Shown here: positions 1 through 8,257 of the stretch, piece after piece
Numbering within the stretch: the first letter of the stretch is position 1
Layout of the letters: every line of letters starts with the position of its first letter
Assembly: GCA_002472145.1 (NCBI GenBank)
Contig: DKRJ01000021.1
Location: 1-20,249 of the forward strand
DNA: 20,249 nucleotides
Source: Clostridiales bacterium UBA7285
Lineage (GTDB): Bacteria; Bacillota; Clostridia; Peptostreptococcales; Anaerovoracaceae
Direction: 5' to 3'
Position numbers and translations under genes: made by a program
Notes under the pieces: generated by a model
Databases searched by the model: none
What the model saw: the letters and a program-made list of their open reading frames with translations, nothing else
What the model was told of the DNA's origin: nothing

Positions 1-183
1 AATTTGATTTTACAATTAACCATTTTTCCTTTTTTAACATATTTGCATAAAACCATAATATTAAGGCGCGTTTTGGCACTATACAGGCAAATAAAAAGCG
101 ACCGCAGTCAAGAATTATTATCAAGCAGCCGCCTATTGTTCGAAATTATTTACCTGCTTCGGCGCATTCGCCTATGTGCTGGT
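1..183. other. AT-rich non-coding end of window
   Basis: This stretch lies downstream of the minus-strand MutL-like gene. I find no convincing gene in it. Read on the minus strand it has short hairpins (for example GGCG-AATG-CGCC just past the stop codon) but no strong stem followed by a T-run, so the end of the ornithine operon transcript is not visible here. The ornithine racemase gene often linked to such operons is not in the window and could lie beyond this edge. Confidence 0.5.
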
Positions 184-2043
184 CTACCTGCACTCCTTCT
201 TCCTGAATTTGCAGTGTATCCTGCTGCATGTCTCGCAGTGCCTGCCGCACGGATACGCGCTGTCCGGGAGGTCGTCCGGCAGATCCCCGTCCGGTTCCGC
301 CGGAGACGCCGCTGTGCCCGAAGCGTCCGAGCTGCCCGGATTGTAAGCAGGGCCTGACGTGTTCTCCGGAGACGCCCATTTCCCCTGCAGTCCTGCACCG
401 GCCGCAGCCCCAGCCTTCTCAGCGGACATGCCGGTGCCTTCGCCTGAGAGCGACGCTTCCGCTTCCTTTTCGGCCTCGGCGAGATCCTCTGCAGACGATG
501 TCACGTCGATGTCTCCCTTGAAATCACTCATGTCGTAGCCCATCGCCTCCATGGCGCGGATCTCTTCCCGGCGGGCGGCTTCCTTTGCGTCGGCTTCCTC
601 CGCGGCGAGCTCAGCCTCGCGAAGAGCGGCTGAACCGGCTCCGAAGTCCTGTTTTTCCTGCTTCTCTGGGAAAGTGATGCGGAAGCTGGACTCCATGAGT
701 TTTAACGCGTCTTCCGGATAGCGTTTTGACAGGACGCCGAGAGATGCCATGATGTAGTCGTTATCTATCAGGATCTGAGCGTGCTCGCTCGGGAAGAGCA
801 GCATGCCGCTGTCGTTATGGGGGGCGATCATGCCCAGGATCTCGCGGCCGCGAGGGAGACGGGTCAGAGCGCCGCCTGTCCCGATGATGTACTTCACCTG
901 CGTGAGGTCCTTGCCCTCGGCGAGGGTGCTCCTGCCGCTCGGCCCGTAGATATAGCGCAGGCGGCCGGCGTGGCGTTCCACGCCTTTAAGCACGGCTTCT
1001 TCCGTCAGGCGCTCGACGAACTTTACCTCCGCGTCGTTCTTAGGGATCGCTTTATAACTTGCGAGGACCTCGTCATAGTCTATGCCCATGGCGGCACAGT
1101 CCTCGCGCATCTTTTCTTCGCCGATGGAATCGATGACGTGCATGCGGTTAACATAGACGCCGAGGTCGCCCTCAACGGTGCGCTTTGCCTTTGGCTCGGG
1201 CGAGATCATGAGGCGGGCGATCTTATCCGATTCGTCCGCTACGGAGTGGACGTCCGTCGTGGCGCCTCCCACGTCCAGGACCATGACGTCGCCGATGCGG
1301 CCGTAGAGGACCTTCGTCGCTTCCATGACGGCGCCCGGAGTCGGGATGATCGGGCCGCTGACGAGATCGCGGACGTGCTCCATGCCCGGGGCTTTGGTGA
1401 TGTGCTCCTCGAACGCGTGCTGGATGACGCGGCGGCACGGCTCGACGTTCAGCTCGTCTATCTTCGGATATACGTTTTCGACTATGTAAAGTTCCTGACC
1501 TGACTCCTCGTCAAAGATCAGTTTCATTTCTTCCTGGTTTTCGACGTTGCCAGCGTAGACGACCGGCGTTTTCAGCCCGAGGCTGCGTATCATCTCCGCG
1601 TTGTCCAGCGCGGTGTCTCTTTCGCCGAAGTCGACGCCTCCGGCTATGAGGATGAGATTAGGGTCGATTTCCTTTATTTTAGCGAGGTCCGAACGGCGGA
1701 GCCTTCCCGCCGTCACGTAATGTATGATCGCTCCGGCGCCGAGGGCCGCTTCTTTGGCGGCTTTGGCGGTCATGTCGTAGACGAGGCCGTGGACGGTCAT
1801 TTTAAGCCCGCCCGCTGCGGAACTGGTGGCGAGCATCTCGCCGTATTCGAGCGAAGGGATCCCTTTGTTTCTGCAGAGATCGTCTATCGCGCCGCGCAGT
1901 CCGACGCGGACGTCGCCTTCGAGCACGCTCGTGGGAGCCTCGCCCTGTCCCCAGAATAGCGGGCGGTCAGTCCCGAGTCCCGTAAACGCGTTGACTACGG
2001 TCGTAGTCGAACCTATTTCCGCAACGAGTACGTCTGCTTTCAT
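184..2043 (-). CDS. MutL/GlmL-type ASKHA ATPase with C-terminal Cys-cluster extension
   Basis: The 619-residue product belongs to the GlmL/MutL family, encoded beside B12-dependent carbon-skeleton mutases and aminomutases and thought to act as ATP-dependent accessory or reactivating proteins. The ASKHA signatures are clear: IGSTTT at residues 10-15 (phosphate 1), DVGGATTD at 257-264 (phosphate 2) and GTGGA at about 388-392 (adenosine). The family-like core ends near residue 456. A further ~160 residues follow: a charged Ala/Glu-rich part, a Gly/Ser/Pro-rich linker, and a terminal cluster of five cysteines (C599, C603, C606, C611, C618). I chose the ATG at 2043 because AAAGGA lies just upstream and the Rossmann-like start follows at once; the reading frame extends further upstream but without a ribosome site. 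As last gene of the ornithine operon it most likely serves OraSE. Assignment to the family is secure; the exact partner is inference. Confidence 0.88.
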   Translation of the reverse strand: MKADVLVAEIGSTTTVVNAFTGLGTDRPLFWGQGEAPTSVLEGDVRVGLRGAIDDLCRNKGIPSLEYGEMLATSSAAGGLKMTVHGLVYDMTAKAAKEAALGAGAIIHYVTAGRLRRSDLAKIKEIDPNLILIAGGVDFGERDTALDNAEMIRSLGLKTPVVYAGNVENQEEMKLIFDEESGQELYIVENVYPKIDELNVEPCRRVIQHAFEEHITKAPGMEHVRDLVSGPIIPTPGAVMEATKVLYGRIGDVMVLDVGGATTDVHSVADESDKIARLMISPEPKAKRTVEGDLGVYVNRMHVIDSIGEEKMREDCAAMGIDYDEVLASYKAIPKNDAEVKFVERLTEEAVLKGVERHAGRLRYIYGPSGRSTLAEGKDLTQVKYIIGTGGALTRLPRGREILGMIAPHNDSGMLLFPSEHAQILIDNDYIMASLGVLSKRYPEDALKLMESSFRITFPEKQEKQDFGAGSAALREAELAAEEADAKEAARREEIRAMEAMGYDMSDFKGDIDVTSSAEDLAEAEKEAEASLSGEGTGMSAEKAGAAAGAGLQGKWASPENTSGPAYNPGSSDASGTAASPAEPDGDLPDDLPDSAYPCGRHCETCSRIHCKFRKKECR

Positions 2044-2176
2044 GTTTTGTCCTTTCATGAGCGCCAAAATACGGCGTGAGCGCTGCCGCCGGGATCGCGC
2101 GTCACGCGAGCCCGGCGGAGGCGATGGCGCGGCGCGCATGATACGCGCGGAGCGCCCGGCGCTGCCTGTTCCTGTG

Positions 2177-2207
2177 AAAAGGGGCGGACGTACTGAGCGC
2201 CCGCCCC
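2177..2207 (-). terminator. Stem-loop with T-run between oraE and the MutL-like gene
   Basis: On the minus strand a 10-base-pair stem (GGGGCGGGCG paired with CGTCCGCCCC, one G.U pair) closes a 7-base loop and is followed by TTTTC. It starts 35 bases after the oraE stop codon. It has the form of an intrinsic terminator, with a short T-run, so it probably ends part of the transcripts and lowers expression of the downstream ATPase gene relative to the enzymes. Confidence 0.65.
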
Positions 2208-2241
2208 CTTCATTCATCGATTTTTCGTCCCGCGGGAACGG

Positions 2242-4506
2242 TTATTTGTTCTCCGCTCCGAACTTTTCGTCGGCTTTTTCGCCCGGGGCGAGCTCGCCGC
2301 GGCGTCTCATGGCCTCTTCGCAGAGGAAAGTCGCCACGTCGATGCCGTGCGAATCGCGTCCGAATCCCTGATCGATGCCCGTCTTAAGGGCTTCCTCAGG
2401 AACTACCTGCGTGCCGCCGGCGCAGATGATCACTTTGTCTCTGATGCCTTTTTCGACGCAGAGATCGTTGATCCTCTTCATGTTCTTGTAGTGGATGTTG
2501 TCGTGGCTGATGATCGTCGAGGCTAAGATCGCGTTCGCGTTGAGCTCTATAGCCGCGTCGACGAGTTTCTCGACCGGGACGGAGGTGCCGAGGTAGTTGA
2601 CTTTGACGCCCCACTTCTCGATGCCGCCGTGCTTGATGTTGATGATCTCGCGCAGGCCTACGGAGTGCTCGTCGTCGCCGACCGTGCCGCAGACTACGAC
2701 CATCGGATGCTCCTTGAACTCCTTGTAGAGGATCTCGTCAGGCAGATGATGAGGCGGTTCAGGGATCGTGAGCCCCTTAGGGTCGATGTCGAACGGGATC
2801 TTGCCCTTCATCTCGATGCGGGTGCCCTCTGCCTCCTGCATGACTTCCTTGCTGATGACCTCAGGATGATCGAGTCCGAGCTTCTTGCCTATCTCGAGCG
2901 CAACGGCTTCCGCGGTCCTGGCGTTGGCCGGGACCATCATCGTCATCATGACGACGCCGTCGCCCATCCATTCCATCTCAGGCTTGATCGCCTCGCCGTC
3001 GAGGTATTTCTGGACTTTCTCGAGTCTGCGGTCTACGCAGTCGGTCTCGTCGAGTTCGTCGATGTAGACGATCTTGCTCCTGTCTTCGAAGGTGCATCCG
3101 CCGATGAGGGCAGCCGGGTCCTCAGGGTCGCCGCCGTACTGCTGGACGTTGTTGTAGCCGAAGTGCGCGGTGACAGGCGCCATGTAGTCCTCTTCTCTCT
3201 TTACGATCGTGCCGTAGCCTACGCCGCCGTCGATCTTGCGGGCGATGCCGTCGCCGTTTCTCGCCGGGTATTTAGCGGAGTCGACAAAGAACCCCTGCTC
3301 TACCGCATTGAAATATCCGCCGACTTCGACGATCTCCTGCATGAAGAGGGTCGCTCTTTCTTTGATCTCCCTGGCGTTCTCGCGCAGCGGGCCGTCCTTC
3401 TTCAGTTCGACCATCTCCATGAGGCCGTCCATGCCGATCAAAGCCTGCTTCGCGTTGTCGATGGCTTCCATGTTGTAGATGTGCCAAGGGACGTTTCTGC
3501 CTTCGTCCGGCGTGATCGTCGACTGGATGTCCGCGCTCGTCAACTTGCTGATGAACATGTTGATTACGTGCGTGACGGTCGCTTCTCTGACGGAGGAGCA
3601 GACGTATTTCGTCGTCTGCTGCGCTCTCATCTTATACCTTCCGCAGAAGTCTCTGAGCGCCACTGCGTAAGGCAGGTCGAGGTACATCGCAGGTGCCGGA
3701 GCCGCATCAGGCGGTACCGTCGAAAGGGCGATGTTCTCAGGCTTGATGCCTACCTTCTCCGAGAACAGCGAGTTGATGGCGTGCTGAACGATTAGTTCAG
3801 GCATTACCTTCCACGCTTCTCTGGCGGTGGCGTTAGCGTTATGCGCGCCGTCGATCTGGAGCATGTCGGCCCACGCCATGACTGTCTTTGATTCGCACGC
3901 GTCGACAAAGGATCTGACGCAGTTGATGTCTCTGTAGAGTACGTTGTACTGAGGATCCTGATGCGCGCCGTTGATGCCTTCCTCGGCGAACATGACCGCG
4001 ACTTCAGGTCCCGCGACTCCGGAAACGTATGAGTGGTAGTTGATCGGGCGTCCGACTTCGTCCTCGATGGCGTCGAGCGCTTTTCTCTGCGCTCTGACCT
4101 GCTTGCGCGTCACCGGGATGCCGCCGATGCCCTGAGGCGTTCCTTCCATGAGGCCGTCGATGTGCGACTGGCCCATGTGCCTGATGACCATGATATGGTC
4201 GGCGCCGTGCCAGGCAGCCATTCTCATCCTGCGGATATCGTCCTCGAAGCGGCCGCTCGCGATCTCAGTCGTGATGACAGGCATAGGCTGCGGGTCGATG
4301 TCGCCGAAGAATTTTGCCGGAGGAAGTCCGACGCCGTTTTTAAGAGGCTTCGATGCGTCGTGATACTCGAAAGGTCCCATCTTCAGGCCAGGCGCAGGCT
4401 CTCTCCAGTGCCAGCCTCTTCTCCTCGGCTCGTATTTGTCGAGGTCTTTCAGGATCTCTCTGACGTCGAGTTTTTCATTGTGTTTAAGAACGATCTCGTC
4501 GGACAT
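2242..4506 (-). CDS. oraE: D-ornithine 4,5-aminomutase, large (E) subunit
   Basis: OraE is the catalytic subunit of D-ornithine 4,5-aminomutase, which uses adenosylcobalamin and PLP to move the terminal amino group of D-ornithine, giving 2,4-diaminopentanoate. The 754-residue length fits the characterised clostridial enzyme. The C-terminal Rossmann-like B12 domain shows DxHxxG (D612, H614, G617), where the histidine is the lower cobalt ligand. K625 lies exactly 11 residues after that histidine, matching the spacing between the cobalt-binding His and the PLP-binding Lys known from the Clostridium sticklandii enzyme. The TIM-barrel part occupies roughly residues 80-560. The ATG at 4506 was chosen because it is one base after the oraS stop codon, with an AAGGGGG ribosome site inside the end of oraS, indicating translational coupling. 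The open frame reaches further upstream only by overlapping oraS. Confidence 0.97.
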   Translation of the reverse strand: MSDEIVLKHNEKLDVREILKDLDKYEPRRRGWHWREPAPGLKMGPFEYHDASKPLKNGVGLPPAKFFGDIDPQPMPVITTEIASGRFEDDIRRMRMAAWHGADHIMVIRHMGQSHIDGLMEGTPQGIGGIPVTRKQVRAQRKALDAIEDEVGRPINYHSYVSGVAGPEVAVMFAEEGINGAHQDPQYNVLYRDINCVRSFVDACESKTVMAWADMLQIDGAHNANATAREAWKVMPELIVQHAINSLFSEKVGIKPENIALSTVPPDAAPAPAMYLDLPYAVALRDFCGRYKMRAQQTTKYVCSSVREATVTHVINMFISKLTSADIQSTITPDEGRNVPWHIYNMEAIDNAKQALIGMDGLMEMVELKKDGPLRENAREIKERATLFMQEIVEVGGYFNAVEQGFFVDSAKYPARNGDGIARKIDGGVGYGTIVKREEDYMAPVTAHFGYNNVQQYGGDPEDPAALIGGCTFEDRSKIVYIDELDETDCVDRRLEKVQKYLDGEAIKPEMEWMGDGVVMMTMMVPANARTAEAVALEIGKKLGLDHPEVISKEVMQEAEGTRIEMKGKIPFDIDPKGLTIPEPPHHLPDEILYKEFKEHPMVVVCGTVGDDEHSVGLREIINIKHGGIEKWGVKVNYLGTSVPVEKLVDAAIELNANAILASTIISHDNIHYKNMKRINDLCVEKGIRDKVIICAGGTQVVPEEALKTGIDQGFGRDSHGIDVATFLCEEAMRRRGELAPGEKADEKFGAENK

Positions 4507-4507
4507 G

Positions 4508-4879
4508 CTACTTCGCCCCCTTCTTGAAAATCGCGTTGGCGTCGTCCCAGTATTTTCCCGCTGCGAGGGCGCTGGCCGCATCCTTTATCGAAAGGTTCTT
4601 TTCCTTCGCGATCCTGTAGACTACGTTGCCGGCTCCGTGGCCGAGAAGGCCGTTATCCATACAGCCCTTTACGATGGTCTGCGTGTCCAGCGAGGATATC
4701 CCCATCCTCAGGAGGACGGATCGTTCGATCGAAGGAGATGTGTTGTTCCGTCCGAGGTCGATGAGCGGGTCGACTACCTGAGCGGTGAGTTCCCAGAACT
4801 TGTTGTAGAGTTCTTCGTCGGAAAGTTTGTCGATCCCGTATTTGACTCTTCTGGTTTCAAAATCGTCTTCTCTTTCCAT
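4508..4879 (-). CDS. oraS: D-ornithine 4,5-aminomutase, small (S) subunit
   Basis: The 123-residue protein is the small subunit of D-ornithine 4,5-aminomutase. It is cytoplasmic, highly charged and predicted mainly helical, with no membrane or signal segment. Its size matches known OraS proteins (about 120 residues), and it sits directly before oraE, as in characterised clusters. A GGAG ribosome site stands 9 bases before the ATG. The single base separating its TAG stop from the oraE ATG points to coupled, equimolar production of the two subunits. OraS holds no cofactor itself and is needed for an active OraSE complex. The call rests on sequence character together with position. Confidence 0.95.
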   Translation of the reverse strand: MEREDDFETRRVKYGIDKLSDEELYNKFWELTAQVVDPLIDLGRNNTSPSIERSVLLRMGISSLDTQTIVKGCMDNGLLGHGAGNVVYRIAKEKNLSIKDAASALAAGKYWDDANAIFKKGAK

Positions 4880-4902
4880 TCTTCTTCTCCAATCTTATCC
4901 GG

Positions 4903-4930
4903 GGCCCGGCCACGTATAGGCGGCCGGGCC
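4903..4930 (-). repeat. Perfect 9-bp stem-loop between ortB and oraS
   Basis: GGCCCGGCC and GGCCGGGCC form a perfect 9-base-pair, all-GC stem with a 10-base loop in the space between the ortB stop and the oraS start. No T-run follows on the minus strand, so it is not a classical terminator. It could stabilise a processed mRNA end or slow the polymerase between the thiolase and aminomutase gene pairs. Confidence 0.7.
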
Positions 4931-4943
4931 GTGAAGTTAAATC

Positions 4944-6350
4944 CTAGAGTCCGAGCGTCGTCTTTACGAAATCGACGTCCGTCTTCGTCTCTTCCGCCAG
5001 GAACTTCAGATCGGCGTCCGAAGGAGCCGTGACGTTGTGCTTCTTGCAGGATTTCCTGATGAGCGACTGTCTGAAGTGGTTGAGGTCGGCCTCTTCGGCT
5101 TTGATATAACTCGGATCCTTAGGGAGGATCAGGTTCTCGCCCGGTTTATCCTCTGTCTCAGGATCGCCGAATCTGATGTCGATGCCGTTGTCTCTCGCGA
5201 ACGAAAGCTGAGGCTGGATGTGCTTGCCCGCTCCGGTGTACTCGGTCTCGCTGCATACGATGACCGCGTCTTCAGGCATGGTCTGAGCGAGCGCGAACGC
5301 CGCCGCCAAAGCAGTATTTCCGGCAGGTCCTCTCTCGAGGCCTTCCAACTGAGCGAGCGCTTCGGTGATGTACATCACGTCGCCCTGTTTTACCGTCACG
5401 TAGCGATCCATGTAGCGGAGCGGTCTGGCCGCGCTTCTAGGAACGTCGGAGTGGTCAGGGTCGGTGGCGTAAGGAACGCCGAATCCAGTGTGGCCCGTCG
5501 TGCAGGACTTTTTGTTGAACGCCTTATCCGACGCCATCGAAAGTCCGGACAGGTCGATGGACGCAGCGATGACCTGAGTATCCGTCGCTCCTGCTTTGAT
5601 GAGGCCGCGCGCCGTTCCGGTGAGCATTCCGCCGCCCGCGTTCGTGCAGACTACCATCTCCGGGTCTTTGCCGAGTTTCTCGCGGCACTGCGTGGCGATC
5701 TCGTATCCGAGGGTCTCGATGCCGGCGATGCCGAACGGTGAGTACAGCGACGCGTTGAAATATCCGGTGTCTTCGAGGATCGAGAGGAACGTGTAGAAGA
5801 GTTCTGGTCCGACTGTCAACTGGACGACTTCGGCGCCGTACGCTTCGCACTTTCTTGCTTTCTCTATGATCTCAGGCTGTCCTACTCCTCTGGAGTCGTA
5901 GCATTCCTGGACGATGATGCACTTAAGGCCCTGCATGGCCGCCTGTGACGCGACCGCGGCGCCGTAGTTGCCGGAAGTCGCGGCGATGACGCCCTTATAT
6001 CCGAGCTTCTTCGCGTGATATACGGCCAGTGCCGCGCGGCGTGCCTTGAAACTGCCGGAGGCGTTCGCCGCTTCGTCTTTAGCGAAGATCCTGGCGCCGT
6101 ATCCCGGTTTAGCGTATTTTCTGGCGAGTTTCGTCAGGTTTCTGAACTCGATGAGAGGCGTGTTGCCTACGTCCGTCAAAGCCTGGATCCTGGCGCATTC
6201 GTCGAGCGTGTAGCCCGTCGATTTCATGAGAGCTTCGTAATCGAAGGCGACGGAACCGGATTCGAACTCGTCATAGTCGAGGCCGAGGGCTTCCTTCATG
6301 ATGTCGTTCGATCTTCCCATTACGGATTTATAGTCTTTAGGCAGTGCCAT
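4944..6350 (-). CDS. ortB: 2-amino-4-oxopentanoate thiolase, beta subunit (PLP)
   Basis: OrtB is the PLP-binding subunit of 2-amino-4-ketopentanoate thiolase, which with OrtA and CoA cleaves 2-amino-4-oxopentanoate to acetyl-CoA and D-alanine, the last step of ornithine breakdown. The 468-residue protein has the threonine synthase/fold-type II PLP enzyme plan: the SGSFKAR segment with the presumed Schiff-base lysine K102, SGNYGA at 126-131, a glycine-rich phosphate-binding loop NAGGGM at 237-242, and a C-terminal SETEYTGAGKH segment. Its ATG overlaps the ortA stop (TAATG), and a strong GGGAGGTG ribosome site lies inside the end of ortA. This coupling suits a two-subunit enzyme. The length and neighbours separate it from true threonine synthase. 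Confidence 0.95.
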   Translation of the reverse strand: MALPKDYKSVMGRSNDIMKEALGLDYDEFESGSVAFDYEALMKSTGYTLDECARIQALTDVGNTPLIEFRNLTKLARKYAKPGYGARIFAKDEAANASGSFKARRAALAVYHAKKLGYKGVIAATSGNYGAAVASQAAMQGLKCIIVQECYDSRGVGQPEIIEKARKCEAYGAEVVQLTVGPELFYTFLSILEDTGYFNASLYSPFGIAGIETLGYEIATQCREKLGKDPEMVVCTNAGGGMLTGTARGLIKAGATDTQVIAASIDLSGLSMASDKAFNKKSCTTGHTGFGVPYATDPDHSDVPRSAARPLRYMDRYVTVKQGDVMYITEALAQLEGLERGPAGNTALAAAFALAQTMPEDAVIVCSETEYTGAGKHIQPQLSFARDNGIDIRFGDPETEDKPGENLILPKDPSYIKAEEADLNHFRQSLIRKSCKKHNVTAPSDADLKFLAEETKTDVDFVKTTLGL

Positions 6351-6646
6351 TATCTGTCACCTCCCATGATCTCTCTGAGCTGTTTGTCGATCATAATGAT
6401 CTCTGGGACGAATTTGCCGTAACTGTGCGTGTAATACGGATGCACTTCTACGAGCGTTCCCTTTTCCTTACGGCCTACTGCCGTCTCGATCTCTACCTCG
6501 TCGCCGATCTCGGCGTCGTTGAGAAGAAATCCTTTTGTCCACATTTCGAGGTCGCATTTCTGCGTGTCTTCAGGAATTTTTCCCGTTCTTTCGGAAGCCT
6601 TGAGGACTACAGCGTGAATGCGGACCCATTCGCCTTTTTTGACCAT
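6350..6646 (-). CDS. ortA: 2-amino-4-oxopentanoate thiolase, alpha subunit
   Basis: OrtA is the small subunit of 2-amino-4-ketopentanoate thiolase, partner of OrtB. The 98-residue product begins with a short beta-rich segment (MVKKGEWVRIHAVVL) and contains a predicted beta-barrel-like region around the TKGFLLNDAEIGDEVEIETAVGR stretch, plus the HPYYTHSYGKFVPEI segment that I associate with this family. A GGAG ribosome site lies 7 bases before the ATG. Its stop codon shares one base with the ortB start. The size and fixed position before ortB make the identification firm, although the subunit has no obvious catalytic motif of its own. Confidence 0.93.
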   Translation of the reverse strand: MVKKGEWVRIHAVVLKASERTGKIPEDTQKCDLEMWTKGFLLNDAEIGDEVEIETAVGRKEKGTLVEVHPYYTHSYGKFVPEIIMIDKQLREIMGGDR

Positions 6647-6673
6647 TTCGCTTCTCCTTGTTCATTAATGACA

Positions 6674-6706
6674 CCCGCACGCCCGGTGGGGAGCCGGACG
6701 CACGGG
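6674..6706 (-). repeat. 13-bp intercistronic stem-loop upstream of ortA
   Basis: The arms 6674-6686 and 6694-6706 pair over all 13 positions around a 7-base loop when read as minus-strand RNA, with three G.U wobbles. In plus-strand RNA the same three positions would be A.C mismatches. That asymmetry supports a structure in the operon transcript. No T-run follows, and it lies about 30 bases before the ortA start, so it looks like an RNA stability or attenuation element and not a full terminator. Confidence 0.65.
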
Positions 6707-6717
6707 AGCATGTTGGA

Positions 6718-6777
6718 TGGAATTTCGACTTGCGTTTACCGCTTTAATGGAATTTCGATTTGCGTTTACCGCTTTAT
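6718..6777. repeat. Tandem duplication, two 30-base copies
   Basis: Two adjacent 30-base units (6718-6747 and 6748-6777) differ at only two positions (6729/6759, and the last base of each unit). They begin 9 bases after the ord stop codon. The near identity indicates a recent slippage or duplication event in the ord-ortA spacer. Confidence 0.9.
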
Positions 6778-6786
6778 CGGTTTTAA

Positions 6787-7845
6787 CTATTTGACGATCT
6801 TCTTCTCAGGATCGATCTTTACTCTCATGTCGCCCATAATGGCGCAAGGGATAGGAAGGTCGATCATCGTCTTCAGACCTGCGCTTGCGTTGATGACCTG
6901 AGGGATCATGTTCACGCACATAGCGATGGTGCCCAGGCCGCCCTCGACCTCAGGGCTGTTGACCATGTTGACGGCAGGCGTTCCGTCGATGATGACGTAG
7001 TCGCCGGTCTTTACTCCGACCTGCTCAGGCTCGATCTGCTGCGGGTGCTCCATGCGGATCTCCATGCCGTTAGAGAGTTTTGCGTCAGCCGTCATAGCGA
7101 CGCCCGCGCAGCTTCCCTTTGCCGCAAATCCGTAAGGGCTCTTTCTGTCTACGTCGGTGACGATAGGGTTCATGTCCTGATGGAATTCCGTGACTTCCAG
7201 TCCGAGGCCATGAGCCATCATGCCTACCGATTCAGCGAATCCGACGTGTCCGGCCATCGTTCCGTCAGCTTTTCTCTTCTGGAATTCCTCGACGCTGATG
7301 CCGATGCCCTGTTCTTTCATGACCGTAGGTCCGAACGGCGACAGGGAGTTGACTCTCCTGGAGGTGATATGCTTAACGTCTTCCATGCAGCCTGTCATGA
7401 CGAGTACGAGCGTGTCCATGATGAGGCCCGGGTTGATGCCGGTGCCGAGGAGCGTTACACCGTTATCCTTTGCGATCTGATCGAGCTGCTCCGCGAGATC
7501 AGGATGCTTCGCCGCAGGATATGCCATCTCTTCAGCGGAGGTGATGCAGTTGATCTTCTGCTCCAGGATGTACTTCATCTTATCAAAAGCGTTCGGCGTG
7601 AAGGAGTCGGTGCAGAGAAGAACGACGTCCGCGGCGCCCGGTTTGATGACGTCTTCGTACGATCCAATGATAACGTCAGGCCTGTTTCCTCTTTCGGTCT
7701 TGATGTAGTCGTACATGGAAGTACCGATCTTGGCTCCTCTTCCCACGACGCCTACGATGTCAACGCCCTGCTTGGAAAGAAGCATGTCGGCCATTCCGCC
7801 GCCCATAGCACCGAGTCCCCAAATGATAACTTTTACGTTCTGCAT
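6787..7845 (-). CDS. ord: 2,4-diaminopentanoate dehydrogenase
   Basis: Ord catalyses NAD(P)-dependent oxidative deamination of (2R,4S)-2,4-diaminopentanoate to 2-amino-4-oxopentanoate, linking OraSE to OrtAB. The 352-residue protein opens with a dinucleotide-binding beta-alpha-beta unit (VIIWGLGAMGGGMADML, residues 6-22, GxGxxG-type), followed by acidic and hydrophobic segments typical of the dihydrodipicolinate/diaminopimelate dehydrogenase-like family. The GTGINPGLIMDTLV stretch near residue 135 is characteristic of Ord relatives. An AAGGAG ribosome site stands 8 bases before the ATG. It is the first gene after the -24/-12 promoter, so it is probably the promoter-proximal cistron. Identification rests on the family plus the full set of pathway neighbours. 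Confidence 0.95.
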   Translation of the reverse strand: MQNVKVIIWGLGAMGGGMADMLLSKQGVDIVGVVGRGAKIGTSMYDYIKTERGNRPDVIIGSYEDVIKPGAADVVLLCTDSFTPNAFDKMKYILEQKINCITSAEEMAYPAAKHPDLAEQLDQIAKDNGVTLLGTGINPGLIMDTLVLVMTGCMEDVKHITSRRVNSLSPFGPTVMKEQGIGISVEEFQKRKADGTMAGHVGFAESVGMMAHGLGLEVTEFHQDMNPIVTDVDRKSPYGFAAKGSCAGVAMTADAKLSNGMEIRMEHPQQIEPEQVGVKTGDYVIIDGTPAVNMVNSPEVEGGLGTIAMCVNMIPQVINASAGLKTMIDLPIPCAIMGDMRVKIDPEKKIVK

Positions 7846-7947
7846 AGTGATTCTCCTTTTCTTATGCGAAAACTATAATAGACTTTTGTGCACCGCCCGG
7901 CTTAGATGCCGCGGCGGGTATTCGATTAATAACCGATTATAGTAAGC

Positions 7948-7962
7948 GCAAGTCTCGTGCCA
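7948..7962 (-). promoter_or_regulatory. Sigma-54 (-24/-12) promoter of the ord operon
   Basis: The minus strand reads TGGCACGAGACTTGC, an exact match to the core sigma-54 consensus TGGCACR-N4-TTGC with the required ten bases between GG and GC. Transcription should start near 7936, giving a leader of about 90 bases before ord. The gene immediately upstream encodes a sigma-54 activator, which strongly supports this assignment and its role in switching on ornithine catabolism. Confidence 0.95.
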
Positions 7963-8257
7963 TATTGTTTTTGTATACAATATACTTATAACGCATGCGC
8001 GGTGCATGATGAACCCCGTCCGTGCCTGCAAAATAAAGAACAAAACGTAATCACGCGCCGCTTCGCCAAAACACGCCCGACTGTTTAAAACAACAAAAAG
8101 CAGGCGTCACCGGCTCCCGCCGGGCCATGCCCGCTTCATGTCATTTTTACTTTATTTGCGATCCGCGGCCTCCTCCCGCATTGAGAAAAATCGTCCGCGC
8201 CGGGCGATGCGATGTGATTCGTGGCGCGCCTTGTGCCCGGTTTTTTGCGTTTTGCAT

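Noticed and set aside
74..88. Plus-strand TGGCACTATACAGGC resembling a -24/-12 promoter
   Set aside because: The -12 half is AGGC in place of TTGC, and it would point into the 3' end of the convergent MutL-like gene, so it is probably chance.
2044..2241. Possible cobalamin riboswitch in the GC-rich leader before the MutL-like gene
   Set aside because: I found no B12-box or other conserved riboswitch core, only GC palindromes and the terminator-like stem.
2629..3795. 388-codon plus-strand open frame opposite oraE
   Set aside because: It is an Arg/Asp/Val-rich mirror of a GC-biased gene with no ribosome site or recognisable motif; oraE on the other strand is certain.
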